DNA from: Novosphingobium sp. B1
GTDB lineage: Bacteria; Pseudomonadota; Alphaproteobacteria; Sphingomonadales; Sphingomonadaceae
DNA length: 64,000 nt
Reading direction: 5' to 3'
Assembly: GCF_900176395.1 (NCBI RefSeq)
Contig: NZ_FWXL01000006.1
Span: 62,001 to 126,000, forward strand
Every line of letters starts with the position of its first letter. Position 1 is the first letter of the stretch. A program made the position numbers and the translations under genes. Shown in pieces: positions 38,979 to 50,652 of the stretch. Under the pieces are notes generated by a model. It saw nothing but the letters and a program-made list of their open reading frames with translations. It had not been told where the DNA came from and did no database searches.

Positions 38979-39944
38979 GTGGCAATAGAAGAACAGGCAT
39001 TGCGCGATGCGCTGGGGGCAGTTGCCGGGGACCGGTTGCAGGCGGTGAAAGTTGCCGGAGACACGGCGACCGTGATGCTCGAGGTGGGCGGGCTGGAGCG
39101 GCTCGACCGTGACAAGCTGGAAATGGCGGTGCGCGACGCGGCAAGAAAGGCTGGCGTCAATGACCTGCGGCTGGGCATGACGGCAGAGCGCAAGTCGAGG
39201 GTGATAATCGCCGTCGGATCGGGCAAGGGCGGCGTCGGCAAGTCGACGCTTTCGGCCAATCTGGCCGTGGCGATGCACCGGCTCGGGCGCAAGGTCGGGC
39301 TGGTCGATGCCGATATCTATGGTCCCTCGCAGCCACGCCTGCTCCTGACCGAAGGTCGCAAGCCCGAGGCCGATGACAACAAGATCCATCCGGTGCAGAG
39401 CCCGTGGGGCATTCCGATGCTGTCGATGGGGCATCTGGTGCAGCCGGGACAGGCGATTGCCTGGCGCGGACCGATGGCCGGCAATGCGCTGGGCCAGTTG
39501 ATCGATGCGCATTGGGGCGAGACGGAAATCATCGTGGTAGATCTGCCGCCCGGCACCGGCGATGTGCAGCTGACAATGCTTTCCAAGCACAAGCCGGCCG
39601 GCGCGGTGATCGTATCGACCCCGCAGGATCTCGCGCTGATGGACGCGACCCGCGCCATCGGCCTGTTCGAGCAGGGCAAGGTGCCGCTGATCGGCATGGT
39701 CGAGAACATGGCGGGCTATGTCTGCCCGCATTGCGGGGAAGAAAGCGATCCGTTCGGCGTTGGCGGGGCGGAGGCTGCTGCCAAGACGATGGGCCTGCCT
39801 TTCCTCGGCCGCGTGCCGCTCGACATGACCATCCGGCGCGAGAGCGATGCCGGCAACCCACCGGCGGCGGGGGACGGACCGCAGGCCGAGGCGTTCCTGT
39901 CGATCGCGCGCGGCGTGCTCGCCTGGCTCGACGGGAAGCGCTGA
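38979..39944 (+). CDS. apbC: Mrp/NBP35-family ATPase, Fe-S cluster carrier
   Basis: The 321-residue protein has an N-terminal MIP18/DUF59-like region (about 1-70) and a P-loop ATPase domain with deviant Walker A GKGGVGKST, Walker B VDLPPGTGD, and the cluster-ligand CPHC pair in GYVCPHCGEES. It delivers [4Fe-4S] clusters to target enzymes as a homodimer in the cytosol. Start is the GTG at 38979 with GGGAA upstream. The next gene starts 5 nt after the stop. Confidence 0.93.
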   Translation: MAIEEQALRDALGAVAGDRLQAVKVAGDTATVMLEVGGLERLDRDKLEMAVRDAARKAGVNDLRLGMTAERKSRVIIAVGSGKGGVGKSTLSANLAVAMHRLGRKVGLVDADIYGPSQPRLLLTEGRKPEADDNKIHPVQSPWGIPMLSMGHLVQPGQAIAWRGPMAGNALGQLIDAHWGETEIIVVDLPPGTGDVQLTMLSKHKPAGAVIVSTPQDLALMDATRAIGLFEQGKVPLIGMVENMAGYVCPHCGEESDPFGVGGAEAAAKTMGLPFLGRVPLDMTIRRESDAGNPPAAGDGPQAEAFLSIARGVLAWLDGKR

Positions 39945-39949
39945 CCCAG

Positions 39950-42244
39950 ATGCGGCTGACGCGGCGGGGGCTGCTGGTGGGGGGAGGGGCAGGCGGCGCC
40001 CTGCTGATCGCGTTCCCGCTGCTGCCGCGCCGCCATCCCGTGCCGCTGACGGCGGGCAAGGGCGAGCATATCGTCGACGCTTTCCTGAAAGTGGGGCGGG
40101 CCGGGAAAGACTGCATCCTGACTGTGGCCGTGCCCCTGTGCGAGATGGGGCAGGGAATCACGACGCTGGTCGCGCAGATCGTGGCTGACGAGGCCGGAGC
40201 AGACTGGCGCAAGGTGGCGGTGGAAGCCGCGCCGATCAGCCCTGCCTATGCCGATGCCGTGCTTTCGGCGAAGTGGGCGCCGCTGTGGATGCCGGCCTGT
40301 GCCTCGCTGGGCGATGACGCTGACGGCATGCTCGCGCGGCTCCACGCCGAACGCGGGCCGATGATGATCACGGCCGATGGCACGGCGCTGGCCGCATTTG
40401 AGGCGCCCTTGCGCGAAGCGGGCGCGGCGCTGCGGGCAATGATGGCGCAGGCCGCGGCGGACAAGTGGGGCGTGGGCTGGGAGGAGTGCGAAGCGGCAAA
40501 CAGCTTCGTGACGCACGGCAAGAAGCGCGCTTCCTTTGCCGAGTTGCTCGATGCTGCGGTCGACTTCGATCCCCCCGACGTGCCGGTGCTGCGCGCCGAG
40601 CCGCAGCGCGAGCGGCCGGGCCAGTTTCCCGAAAGCTCCCCCGCGCGCCATCCCCGGCTGGACCTGCCGGCCAAGGTCGATGGCAGCTTCACGTTTGCCG
40701 GCGACGTGCGCCTGCCCGGCATGGTCCATGCGGCAATTGCCCATGGCCCACAGGGGGCGAGCGTTCTTTCCAGCTACGACAAGCAGGCCGCTGCCGGAGT
40801 GCGCGGTCTGATCACGGTGGTAAAGGCAAGGCGCTGGCTGGCTGCAGTGGCGAGCGACTGGCATTCGGCGGACAAGGCGGTGCGGGCCATGGAACCGCGC
40901 TTCAGGGCCGATGGCCCGATCGCCGATTCCGAGAAGGTGCTGCTCGCGCTCGACAAGGCGCTGAACAAGGGCGAACCTGAGCGTATCATGGCCGAGGGCG
41001 ATCCCGACGAGTTGCTCGCCAAGCCTTCGCTGAGCGCCCGCTATGACGTGGAGCCTGCCTTTCATGCCCCGCTCGAAACCGCCAGCGCCACGGCGCGGAT
41101 GCGCGACGGCCTGCTCGAGCTGTGGATCGCGACACAGGCACCCGAGCGCGCACGTCGGGCAGCGGCGCGGGCGGCGGGCCTCTCGCGCCATGACGTCATC
41201 GTCTATCCCATGCACGCAGGCGGCAGCTTCGATGCACGGCTGGACGTGCGTATTGCCGCCGAAGTTGTGACCATCTGCACAACCATCGGCAAGCCGGTAC
41301 AGCTGACCTGGTCGCGCTGGCAGGAATCGCTGGCAGGCATTGCGCGCACGCCGGTTTCGGCACAGCTCGATGGTGCGCTGAGCCCGGACAAGATGCGCGT
41401 GCTTGGCTGGCGCGCACGGCTGGCGGTTTCGGCGACGGCGATCGAGTCCGGTGCAAGGTTGCTGGATGGCTGGGGGGTAAAGCCGGCGCTCGACTTGCAG
41501 GATCAGGTCGATCCGATGGCCTGCGAAGGCGCGATGCCGCTCTATCGCATCCCGGAAAAGGCGGTGGAGCAGGTGCCACTGGCGCTGCGCCAGCCGACGG
41601 CGCGCTTCAGGGGCCAGGCGCACGGCTATACCGCCTTCTTCACAGAGTGCTTTATCGACGAGCTGGCCCATGCCGCGGGCAAGGAGCCGCTATCGTTCCG
41701 CGTCGGCATGCTGGAGGGAGAGCCGCGGCTGGTGGCCTGCCTGCAAGGCGCCGGACGGCTGGCGCAGTGGGGCGGCGGCATCGAGGCATCGGGGCAGGGC
41801 ATTGCCTGCCATCAGATGGAACTGGCAACCGGTAGCGGCAAAAGTCGCAAGGGCCTCGTCGCGGTTGTGGCCACGGCACGCAGCGAGGCGGGCGTGGTGC
41901 GCGTCGATCGGTTGAGCGCCTACGTCGACATCGGCCGCATCGTGAACATGGACCTGGCCCGCCAGCAGATCGAAGGGGGGCTGATGTTCGGCCTGGCCCA
42001 TGCTGTGGGCGGGGCGAGCGGCTATGCCAAGGGCCGGCCACTGGCGGGCAGACTTGCGCAATTGGGGCTACCCCTGCTTGCCGATTGCCCCAAGGTTGAT
42101 ATTGCCTTTGCCGACAGCAACGAAGACCCGTTCGACCCCGGCGAGCTTGGCATGGTCGCGGTGGCTCCGGCCATCGCCAATGCCCTGTTCTCCGCCACGG
42201 GCGTGCGCTTTCGCCGCCTGCCCCTGATTTCCGACGGCCTTTGA
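39950..42244 (+). CDS. Molybdopterin-binding subunit of a xanthine dehydrogenase/aldehyde oxidase-family enzyme (IorB-like)
   Basis: The 764-residue protein begins with a twin-arginine-type signal (LTRRGLLVGGGAGGALL), as in periplasmic IorB/aldehyde dehydrogenase large subunits, followed by two molybdopterin-binding regions. The active-site Glu lies in DPGELGMVAVAPAIANALF. The molybdopterin loops GFW/GQA are less conserved (FRGQAHGYTAFF). The [2Fe-2S] small subunit and any electron-accepting cytochrome are not adjacent, so the partner is elsewhere or the enzyme is atypical. It begins 5 nt after apbC, suggesting cotranscription. Substrate unknown. Confidence 0.85.
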   Translation: MRLTRRGLLVGGGAGGALLIAFPLLPRRHPVPLTAGKGEHIVDAFLKVGRAGKDCILTVAVPLCEMGQGITTLVAQIVADEAGADWRKVAVEAAPISPAYADAVLSAKWAPLWMPACASLGDDADGMLARLHAERGPMMITADGTALAAFEAPLREAGAALRAMMAQAAADKWGVGWEECEAANSFVTHGKKRASFAELLDAAVDFDPPDVPVLRAEPQRERPGQFPESSPARHPRLDLPAKVDGSFTFAGDVRLPGMVHAAIAHGPQGASVLSSYDKQAAAGVRGLITVVKARRWLAAVASDWHSADKAVRAMEPRFRADGPIADSEKVLLALDKALNKGEPERIMAEGDPDELLAKPSLSARYDVEPAFHAPLETASATARMRDGLLELWIATQAPERARRAAARAAGLSRHDVIVYPMHAGGSFDARLDVRIAAEVVTICTTIGKPVQLTWSRWQESLAGIARTPVSAQLDGALSPDKMRVLGWRARLAVSATAIESGARLLDGWGVKPALDLQDQVDPMACEGAMPLYRIPEKAVEQVPLALRQPTARFRGQAHGYTAFFTECFIDELAHAAGKEPLSFRVGMLEGEPRLVACLQGAGRLAQWGGGIEASGQGIACHQMELATGSGKSRKGLVAVVATARSEAGVVRVDRLSAYVDIGRIVNMDLARQQIEGGLMFGLAHAVGGASGYAKGRPLAGRLAQLGLPLLADCPKVDIAFADSNEDPFDPGELGMVAVAPAIANALFSATGVRFRRLPLISDGL

Positions 42245-42276
42245 GGCCAAGGTCCGAACCTATCCCAAGGATTGCA

Positions 42277-43290
42277 ATGGAACGTCCTGCCGATCATCCG
42301 AATGTGCTTACCGGCAAGGTCGGCGTGCTTGTCGTCAACCTCGGCACGCCTGATGCCCCCGATGTCGAATCGGTCAAGCGCTACCTCAAGGAGTTCCTGT
42401 CCGACCCGCGCGTGGTCGAGATTCCAAAGTTGCTCTGGCAGCTGATCCTTCGGGGATATATCCTCAACACCCGGCCCAAGAAATCGGCCCATGCCTATTC
42501 GCAGGTGTGGAGCGAGGACGGCTCGCCGCTGGCCGCGATCACCAAGGCACAGGCGCGGGCGTTGCAGGAGCGGCTGGGCGATGCCGCAATCGTGCGGTAC
42601 GCGATGCGCTACCAGTCGCCGGCAATGGCCAAGGAGCTGGACGCGCTGGTGGCAGCGGGGTGCGAGCGCATTCTGGTGGCGCCGCTCTACCCGCACTATT
42701 CCGGTGCAACGACGGCTTCAGCGCTCGATGCCGTGGCCGACTGGATCAAGGCACGCCGCCGCCTGCCGGCACTGCGTACGCTGCCGCCCTATCATGACGA
42801 TGCGGCCTATATCGGCGCGCTCCACGCCGACATGACGCGGCAGATGGCAAGCCTCGCGTTCGAGCCGGAACTGCTGCTGCTGAGCTATCACGGCATGCCG
42901 GAGCGCACGCTGTATCTGGGCGATCCCTATCATTGCCACTGCCAGAAGACCTCGCGCCTGCTGGGCGAGCGCTTTGCGCAGAGCCACCCCGGCCTGCGGC
43001 TGGTGACGACGTTCCAGTCGCGCTTCGGCCGGGCCAAGTGGCTCGAACCTGCGACCGACACGGTGCTGACCGTCGAGGCGGAGAAGGGCACGAAGCGCGT
43101 GGTGATCGCGGCGCCGGGCTTTTCGGCCGATTGCCTCGAGACGCTTGAGGAACTGGCAATCCGCGGCAAGGAGGATTTCGAGGCGGCAGGGGGCACCCAC
43201 TTTGCCGCGCTGGAATGCCTGAATGCGGGGCAGGCGGGCATGGACCTGCTGGAGACGATTACCCGGCGCGAACTGGCCGGCTGGATCTAA
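42277..43290 (+). CDS. hemH: Ferrochelatase
   Basis: Inserts Fe2+ into protoporphyrin IX to give heme. The 337-residue protein has the N-terminal VGVLVVNLGTPDAPD and RVVEIPKLLW, the middle RYQSPAMAKEL-like segment, catalytic His in LLLSYHGMPE, and QSRFGRAKWLEPAT near the C-terminus with the metal-binding Glu. AAGGA lies 5 nt before the ATG at 42277, which is preferred over the ATG at 42241. It is followed 68 nt later by a cytochrome P450 gene in the same direction. Confidence 0.96.
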   Translation: MERPADHPNVLTGKVGVLVVNLGTPDAPDVESVKRYLKEFLSDPRVVEIPKLLWQLILRGYILNTRPKKSAHAYSQVWSEDGSPLAAITKAQARALQERLGDAAIVRYAMRYQSPAMAKELDALVAAGCERILVAPLYPHYSGATTASALDAVADWIKARRRLPALRTLPPYHDDAAYIGALHADMTRQMASLAFEPELLLLSYHGMPERTLYLGDPYHCHCQKTSRLLGERFAQSHPGLRLVTTFQSRFGRAKWLEPATDTVLTVEAEKGTKRVVIAAPGFSADCLETLEELAIRGKEDFEAAGGTHFAALECLNAGQAGMDLLETITRRELAGWI

Positions 43291-43357
43291 ATCGCCTCTT
43301 GGCCGCTGCTGACAGGCGTGTTAATTGCTCGGTTAAACCAGAATACCGGGAGACACC

Positions 43358-44752
43358 ATGGCCAGCATCGCGCCCGAAGCTGCTGCTTACCTGCATACCG
43401 AGCGCGCCAATCCGCACTGGGTGCGGCTGGGCGGCGATCACAAGCTTGATCACATTCCGGGTGAAGACGGCTGGCCGGTTCTCGGTACCACGCTGATGCA
43501 GCTGGCCGATCCGCTGGGTTTCCAGAAGCGCATGGTCGATACTTACGGCCCGGTGTTTCGCACGCGCAGTTTCGGGCGGCGCGGGGTCAACCTGATCGGG
43601 GCGGATGCCAACGAGCTGGTGCTGTTCGACCGCGACAAGCTGTTCTCGAACGAGCAGGGCTGGGGGCCGGTGCTCAACCTGCTGTTTCCGCGTGGCCTGA
43701 TGCTGATGGACTTCGAGGCGCACCGGCTTGACCGGCGTGCCTTGTCGATCGCGTTCAAGCCCGAGCCGATGCGGGCTTATTGCTCCGTGCTCAACACCGG
43801 CATCGCCTCGGCGGTGGAGCGGTGGGGCGGCTCGATGCGCTTCTACGATGCGATCAAGGCGCTGACGCTCGACACGGCGGCCTCGAGCTTCCTGGGCCTT
43901 CCGCTGGGGCCGGAGGCGGACCGGCTGAACAAGGCCTTCGTCGATATGGTGCAGGCCTCCGTCGGCGTTGTGCGCAAGCCGCTGCCCTTCACCAAGATGG
44001 GCAGGGGCGTGGCCGGACGGCGGCTGATGGTCGAATACTTCGGGCGGCTGGTGCGCGAGCGGCGAGCCAATCCCGGGCAGGACATGTTCAGCCAGTTCGC
44101 GCTTGCCACGCGTGATGATGGCTCGCTCTTGCCCGAGGACGTCGTGGTCGATCACATGATCTTCCTGATGATGGCCGCGCACGACACGATAACCTCTTCG
44201 GCGACAGTGCTGTTCTGGCAGCTCGCCAAGAATCCCGGCTGGCAGGACAGGCTGCGGGCCGAGGCGCGTGCGGTGACGGGCGGTGATGGGTTGCCCTTGG
44301 CCTATGAAGACCTGGGCCGCATGGACCTGACCGAGATGGCGTTCAAGGAAGCCCTGCGCTTCATGCCGCCGGTGCCGAACATGCCGCGCCGGGCGCTGCG
44401 CGACTTCCGCTACGGTGGTTTTGACATTCCGGCCGGCACCCCGGTCGGCATCAGCCCGGCTGCGGTCCATGCCGATCCGGCGCATTGGGAGCGGCCCGAA
44501 CTCTTCGACCCGCTGCGATTCACCGCGGACAAGGTGGCTGCGCGGCACAAGTATGCCTGGGTGCCGTTCGGCGGGGGCGCGCACATGTGCCTCGGGCTGC
44601 ATTTCGCCTATATGCAGGTCAAGCTGCTGGCCAGTCACATCCTCACCCGCTTCGAGGTGCGCATGGCCCCGGGCGCCGAGCCGCAGTGGCAGGCCTGGCC
44701 CATTCCGAAGCCGCGCGACGGGTTGAAGGTGGAGATGCGCCGAATCTGTTGA
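43358..44752 (+). CDS. Cytochrome P450
   Basis: Heme-thiolate monooxygenase, 464 residues. The I-helix oxygen-activation motif is AAHDT (about 268-272), the K-helix ExxR is EALR, and the heme loop is FGGGAHMCLG with the axial Cys. There is no membrane anchor. Redox partners (ferredoxin, reductase) are not adjacent. The family could not be named from memory; the substrate is unknown. It follows hemH in the same direction, so heme supply and a heme enzyme are neighbours. Confidence 0.93.
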   Translation: MASIAPEAAAYLHTERANPHWVRLGGDHKLDHIPGEDGWPVLGTTLMQLADPLGFQKRMVDTYGPVFRTRSFGRRGVNLIGADANELVLFDRDKLFSNEQGWGPVLNLLFPRGLMLMDFEAHRLDRRALSIAFKPEPMRAYCSVLNTGIASAVERWGGSMRFYDAIKALTLDTAASSFLGLPLGPEADRLNKAFVDMVQASVGVVRKPLPFTKMGRGVAGRRLMVEYFGRLVRERRANPGQDMFSQFALATRDDGSLLPEDVVVDHMIFLMMAAHDTITSSATVLFWQLAKNPGWQDRLRAEARAVTGGDGLPLAYEDLGRMDLTEMAFKEALRFMPPVPNMPRRALRDFRYGGFDIPAGTPVGISPAAVHADPAHWERPELFDPLRFTADKVAARHKYAWVPFGGGAHMCLGLHFAYMQVKLLASHILTRFEVRMAPGAEPQWQAWPIPKPRDGLKVEMRRIC

Positions 44753-44864
44753 CGATTCGGGCGCCCACGGTTAAGGGGCGCGCTTTCCGGCGGGACTTCC
44801 CGCCATTTGATGAGATTCACGCGGCCGCTTCTTGCGCCCGCAAGAGGACGAGAAACAGGAAACC

Positions 44865-45125
44865 ATGGCCAACACGCCGCAAGCCCGCAAGCGTATCCGT
44901 CGCAATGAACGTCGCGCCGAAATCAACGGCAACCGCCTTTCGCGCATCCGCACTTTCGTGAAGAAGGTCGAGAATGCCCTGGCCGGTGGCGACAAGACGG
45001 CTGCTGCTGCGGCGCTCAAGGAAGCCCAGCCCGAGCTGGCGCGTGGCGTTGCCCGTGGCGTGCTTCACAAGAACACCGTGGCGCGCAAGATGTCGCGCCT
45101 GTCGAAGCGTGTCGCCGCGCTCTGA
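44865..45125 (+). CDS. rpsT: Small ribosomal subunit protein bS20
   Basis: The 86-residue basic protein starts [27 protein letters not shown], read in parts, the S20 signature, and ends with the conserved [13 protein letters not shown] helix. It binds the 5' domain of 16S rRNA. AGGA lies just upstream of the ATG at 44865. A strong terminator lies 67 nt after the stop. rpsT beside dnaA is a common alphaproteobacterial arrangement. Confidence 0.97.
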   Translation: MANTPQARKRIRRNERRAEINGNRLSRIRTFVKKVENALAGGDKTAAAAALKEAQPELARGVARGVLHKNTVARKMSRLSKRVAAL

Positions 45126-45191
45126 TTCGGTGAAGGCGATTCGCCGCAGATAGCGGCGGATCGGATTGCTCCGACGGCACAAATAAAGAAC

Positions 45192-45226
45192 ATGGTCGGC
45201 GATGAATATCGCCGGCCATTTTCATT
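45192..45226 (+). terminator. Rho-independent terminator of rpsT
   Basis: ATGGTCGGCGAT (45192-45203) and ATCGCCGGCCAT (45208-45219) form a 12-bp stem with one G-U pair and a GAAT tetraloop, followed by TTTTCATTTG. It should isolate rpsT from dnaA transcription. Confidence 0.88.
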
Positions 45227-45547
45227 TGTGTCGCATACGGAAAATCCCTCTCCGCATTGTTACAGTGTGCAGGCGCAACAAGTCACGGAATCTACGCGAT
45301 TCGCATGGCATTTACTTGCTGAATAAGTAAAAGTGCTTGAAAAACAAATACTTGATGCATCTCTGCGGGTTAGGGTGAGTCAAGGGCATTTATTTCAGTT
45401 TTTTTGCCCTTACCCCGCTTGCGCGAAGGGCCCTTGCGCCAATAGACAATGCGAACCGGGAGCGGGAATCACTGCAAACCGGTGTCACTTGAAATCTTTC
45501 GACCAAGGCCTGTCACACGTGGTGAGGCAGGGCAGGGATCATTCGTG

Positions 45548-45571
45548 CCTGCGTACGGGGGTGTACGCAGG
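45548..45571 (+). promoter_or_regulatory. 9-bp hairpin in the dnaA leader
   Basis: CCTGCGTAC and GTACGCAGG are perfect inverted copies around the loop GGGGGT, about 118 nt before the dnaA ATG. It could be a protein-binding operator or an RNA hairpin affecting dnaA translation. The same hairpin also reads on the minus strand. Confidence 0.4.
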
Positions 45572-45688
45572 TCTAGACAGTCGGGGCAGCGAAGCGTGAA
45601 GATTGACGATTTCGCAGGGGGAAGCGCGGGCAGCGCAGCGATCAACTTCGATCGCAACACAACAAGCCGGAAGGGACGCGACAACACG

Positions 45689-47071
45689 ATGATCGAGGAC
45701 CAGGAAGCGCTGGATCTGGCAGCAGACTGGGCCGACATCAGCCAGGGTCTGAAGAAGGATCTGGGGCCGCAGTTGCACGCACAGTGGATCAAGCCGATCC
45801 AGTTGGGCGCGTTCTGCAAGGAAACCGGAACGCTCGACCTGTTCCTGCCGACCGAATTCTCCGCCAACTGGGTGGCCGATCGCTTTGCCGATCGCCTTAG
45901 CCTGGCATGGAAGATCGCACGTTCGGAAGTGCGCCAGGTGCGCATCACCGTGCACCCACGCCGCCGTTCGATGCCCGAACTGCGCGTTGGCGCCGAAGCG
46001 CCAGTACCGGTGCGCGCGCCGGCCACACCGGCGATGATCGATACCGCGCTGTCGGGCCTCGATCCTTCACTGACTTTTGCCGAATTCGTGTCGGGTTCGG
46101 CCAATGTGCTGGCGGTCAACGCCGCGCAGCGCATGGCTGCTGTCGAAACGCCGCAGTTCTCGCCGCTCTATCTCAAGGGCTCGACCGGCCAGGGCAAGAC
46201 GCACCTGCTCCACGCCATCGGTCATGCCTTTGCCGCCAACAAGCCTGGCGCGCGCATCTTCTACTGCTCGGCCGAGCGGTTCATGATCGAGTTCGTCCAG
46301 GCCATGCGCTCGAACGAGATGATCGAGTTCAAGGCGCGCCTGCGCGGCTTCGACATGCTGCTGGTCGACGATATCCAGTTCATCATCGGCAAGGCCAGCA
46401 CGCAGGAGGAATTCCTTCACACGATCGATGCGCTGATGAGCGCAGGCAAGCGTCTTGTCGTCGCTGCTGACCGCGCGCCGCAGGCGCTGGACGGTGTCGA
46501 GCAGCGCCTGCTGTCGCGACTGTCGATGGGCCTCGTCGCCGACATCCAGCCCGCCGACATCGAGCTGCGCCGCAAGATCCTCGAGCATCGCCTCAACCGC
46601 TTCGGCAATACGCAGGTGCCGGCTGATGTGATCGAGTTCCTCGCCCGCACGATCAACCGCAACGTGCGCGAGCTGGTGGGCGGCCTCAACAAGCTGATCG
46701 CCTATGCGCAGCTGACCGGCCAGCCGGTCTCGCTGCAGCTGGCCGAAGAGCAGCTGACCGACATCCTCTCTGCCAACCGCCGCCGCATCACGATCGACGA
46801 GATCCAGCGCACGGTATGCCAGTTCTACCGGGTCGACCGCACCGAAATGGCATCCAAGCGTCGCGCCCGCGCCGTGGTGCGCCCGCGTCAGGTGGCGATG
46901 TACCTCGCCAAGGTGCTGACTCCGCGCTCCTACCCGGAGATCGGCCGCAAGTTTGGCGGTCGGGATCACTCGACGGTGATTCACGCTGTGCGCCTGATCG
47001 AGGAACTGCGCACGCGCGATGCCGACATGGACGGCGACGTTCGCACCTTGCTGCGTCAGCTGGAAGACTAA
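45689..47071 (+). CDS. dnaA: Chromosomal replication initiator protein DnaA
   Basis: The 460-residue AAA+ initiator has domain I (LAADWADISQGLKK..., WIKPIQL), a short linker, AAA+ Walker A STGQGKTHLLHA, Walker B LLVDDIQFI, the sensor region and domain IV with the DNA-binding signature GGRDHSTVIHAVRL. Length is typical for sphingomonads. The ATG at 45689 (MIEDQEALDL) puts domain I right at the N-terminus; an in-frame GTG at 45596 could add 31 residues. Neither has a good Shine-Dalgarno, so the start is uncertain. Confidence 0.95.
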   Translation: MIEDQEALDLAADWADISQGLKKDLGPQLHAQWIKPIQLGAFCKETGTLDLFLPTEFSANWVADRFADRLSLAWKIARSEVRQVRITVHPRRRSMPELRVGAEAPVPVRAPATPAMIDTALSGLDPSLTFAEFVSGSANVLAVNAAQRMAAVETPQFSPLYLKGSTGQGKTHLLHAIGHAFAANKPGARIFYCSAERFMIEFVQAMRSNEMIEFKARLRGFDMLLVDDIQFIIGKASTQEEFLHTIDALMSAGKRLVVAADRAPQALDGVEQRLLSRLSMGLVADIQPADIELRRKILEHRLNRFGNTQVPADVIEFLARTINRNVRELVGGLNKLIAYAQLTGQPVSLQLAEEQLTDILSANRRRITIDEIQRTVCQFYRVDRTEMASKRRARAVVRPRQVAMYLAKVLTPRSYPEIGRKFGGRDHSTVIHAVRLIEELRTRDADMDGDVRTLLRQLED

Positions 47072-47134
47072 GAGGCAAGGGATGCGAGGGGTTAGCCCCT
47101 CGTATTTCTGCTTCTTCTTCCCTAACTGCGTCGC

Positions 47135-47902
47135 ATGACGCCAGACCGCCTCGATCGTTTCGCTCGCCATATTGTCCTGCCCGAAGTGGGGGCGATGGGG
47201 CAGGCGCGGCTTGCAGCATCGCACGTCGTACTGATCGGCATGGGCGGCATCGGCTCGCCCGCGCTACAGTATCTTGCCGGGGCCGGGGTCAGCCGGCTGA
47301 CCCTGATCGACGACGACGTCGTCGAGGCGAGCAACCTGCAGCGGCAGACCATCTATACCGAAGCCGACATCGGCAAGGCAAAGGCCGAGGCGGCAGCCGC
47401 GTGGGTGCGGGCTTTCGATCCTGCCTTGGCCGTCATCGCCCATGTTACCCGCATAGCGCGCGACAACGCCGCTGATCTTATCGCCGATGCAGATGTCGTG
47501 CTCGATGGTTGCGACAATTTCGCGACGCGGCTCGCCGTATCTGACGCCTGCGTGAAAGCGGGCGTGCCGTTGACCAGCGCAGCGCTGGGGCGGTTTCAGG
47601 GGCAGGTGGCAAACTTTGCCGGGCACCGCGAAGGCGAGGCCTGTTACCGCTGCTTCGTGGGCGATGCCTTCGATGCCGAGGATTGCGATACCTGCGCCGA
47701 TCTTGGCGTGTTGGGCGCAATGGTCGGCATGGTCGGGGCTTTCGGGGCGATGGCAGCGATGCGGGTGCTGCTGGAAGGCGTTTCGACGCTGGGGGATCCA
47801 CAGTGGGGCCAGTTGCACGTTCTGGACGGCCTGAAGCCCTCTCTGCGTGCGATGCGCATTGCGCGTGACCCCGAGTGCAATGGGTGTGGCCCAACTCTCT
47901 GA
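47135..47902 (+). CDS. ThiF/MoeB-family sulfur-carrier adenylyltransferase
   Basis: E1-like enzyme of 255 residues that adenylates the C-terminus of a ubiquitin-like sulfur carrier (MoaD or ThiS). It has the Rossmann loop GMGGIGSPALQYLAGAG, DDDVVEASNLQRQ with the adenylation Arg, DGCDNFATR, and two zinc CxxC pairs (CYRC and CNGC). A rhodanese domain is absent. The carrier and other thiamine or molybdopterin genes are not adjacent, so MoeB and ThiF cannot be told apart. It begins about 63 nt after dnaA. Confidence 0.9.
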   Translation: MTPDRLDRFARHIVLPEVGAMGQARLAASHVVLIGMGGIGSPALQYLAGAGVSRLTLIDDDVVEASNLQRQTIYTEADIGKAKAEAAAAWVRAFDPALAVIAHVTRIARDNAADLIADADVVLDGCDNFATRLAVSDACVKAGVPLTSAALGRFQGQVANFAGHREGEACYRCFVGDAFDAEDCDTCADLGVLGAMVGMVGAFGAMAAMRVLLEGVSTLGDPQWGQLHVLDGLKPSLRAMRIARDPECNGCGPTL

Positions 47903-47923
47903 GAGCGTGCCCGAGGCAAAAGA

Positions 47924-47957
47924 AAAGGGCGCGGGGACCGAAGTCCTCGCGCCCTTT
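47924..47957. terminator. Bidirectional terminator between the E1 gene and acnA
   Basis: A 15-bp stem (47924-47938 with 47943-47957, one G-U) capped by CGAA is flanked on the minus strand by TTTTCTTTTGCC and on the plus strand ends in CCCTTTCTG. It serves both convergent genes. Confidence 0.87.
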
Positions 47958-47979
47958 CTGTCTGGCCTGAAGCCGCTCC

Positions 47980-50652
<2,673 letters not shown>

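Larger units (their letters stand above)
45126..45688. promoter_or_regulatory. 563-nt rpsT-dnaA intergenic region
   Basis: No convincing gene. It holds the rpsT terminator, six GANTC (CcrM methylation) sites beginning at 45124, 45138, 45288, 45298, 45377 and 45466, a 7-bp inverted repeat TTTACTT/AAGTAAA at 45311-45331, an AT-rich stretch around 45300-45405, an AAGGGCA/TGCCCTT repeat pair (45382-45388, 45405-45411), and a 9-bp hairpin at 45548-45571. I see no perfect TTATCCACA DnaA box, so origin function is unsupported. The dnaA promoter and its cell-cycle control probably lie here. Confidence 0.6.

Noticed and set aside
45333..45599. An 88-codon frame in the dnaA leader
   Set aside because: No homology pattern or ribosome site; the region looks regulatory (repeats, GANTC sites).
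45124..45688. Replication origin at dnaA
   Set aside because: No perfect TTATCCACA boxes seen; many alphaproteobacterial origins are not at dnaA. Left as a question.
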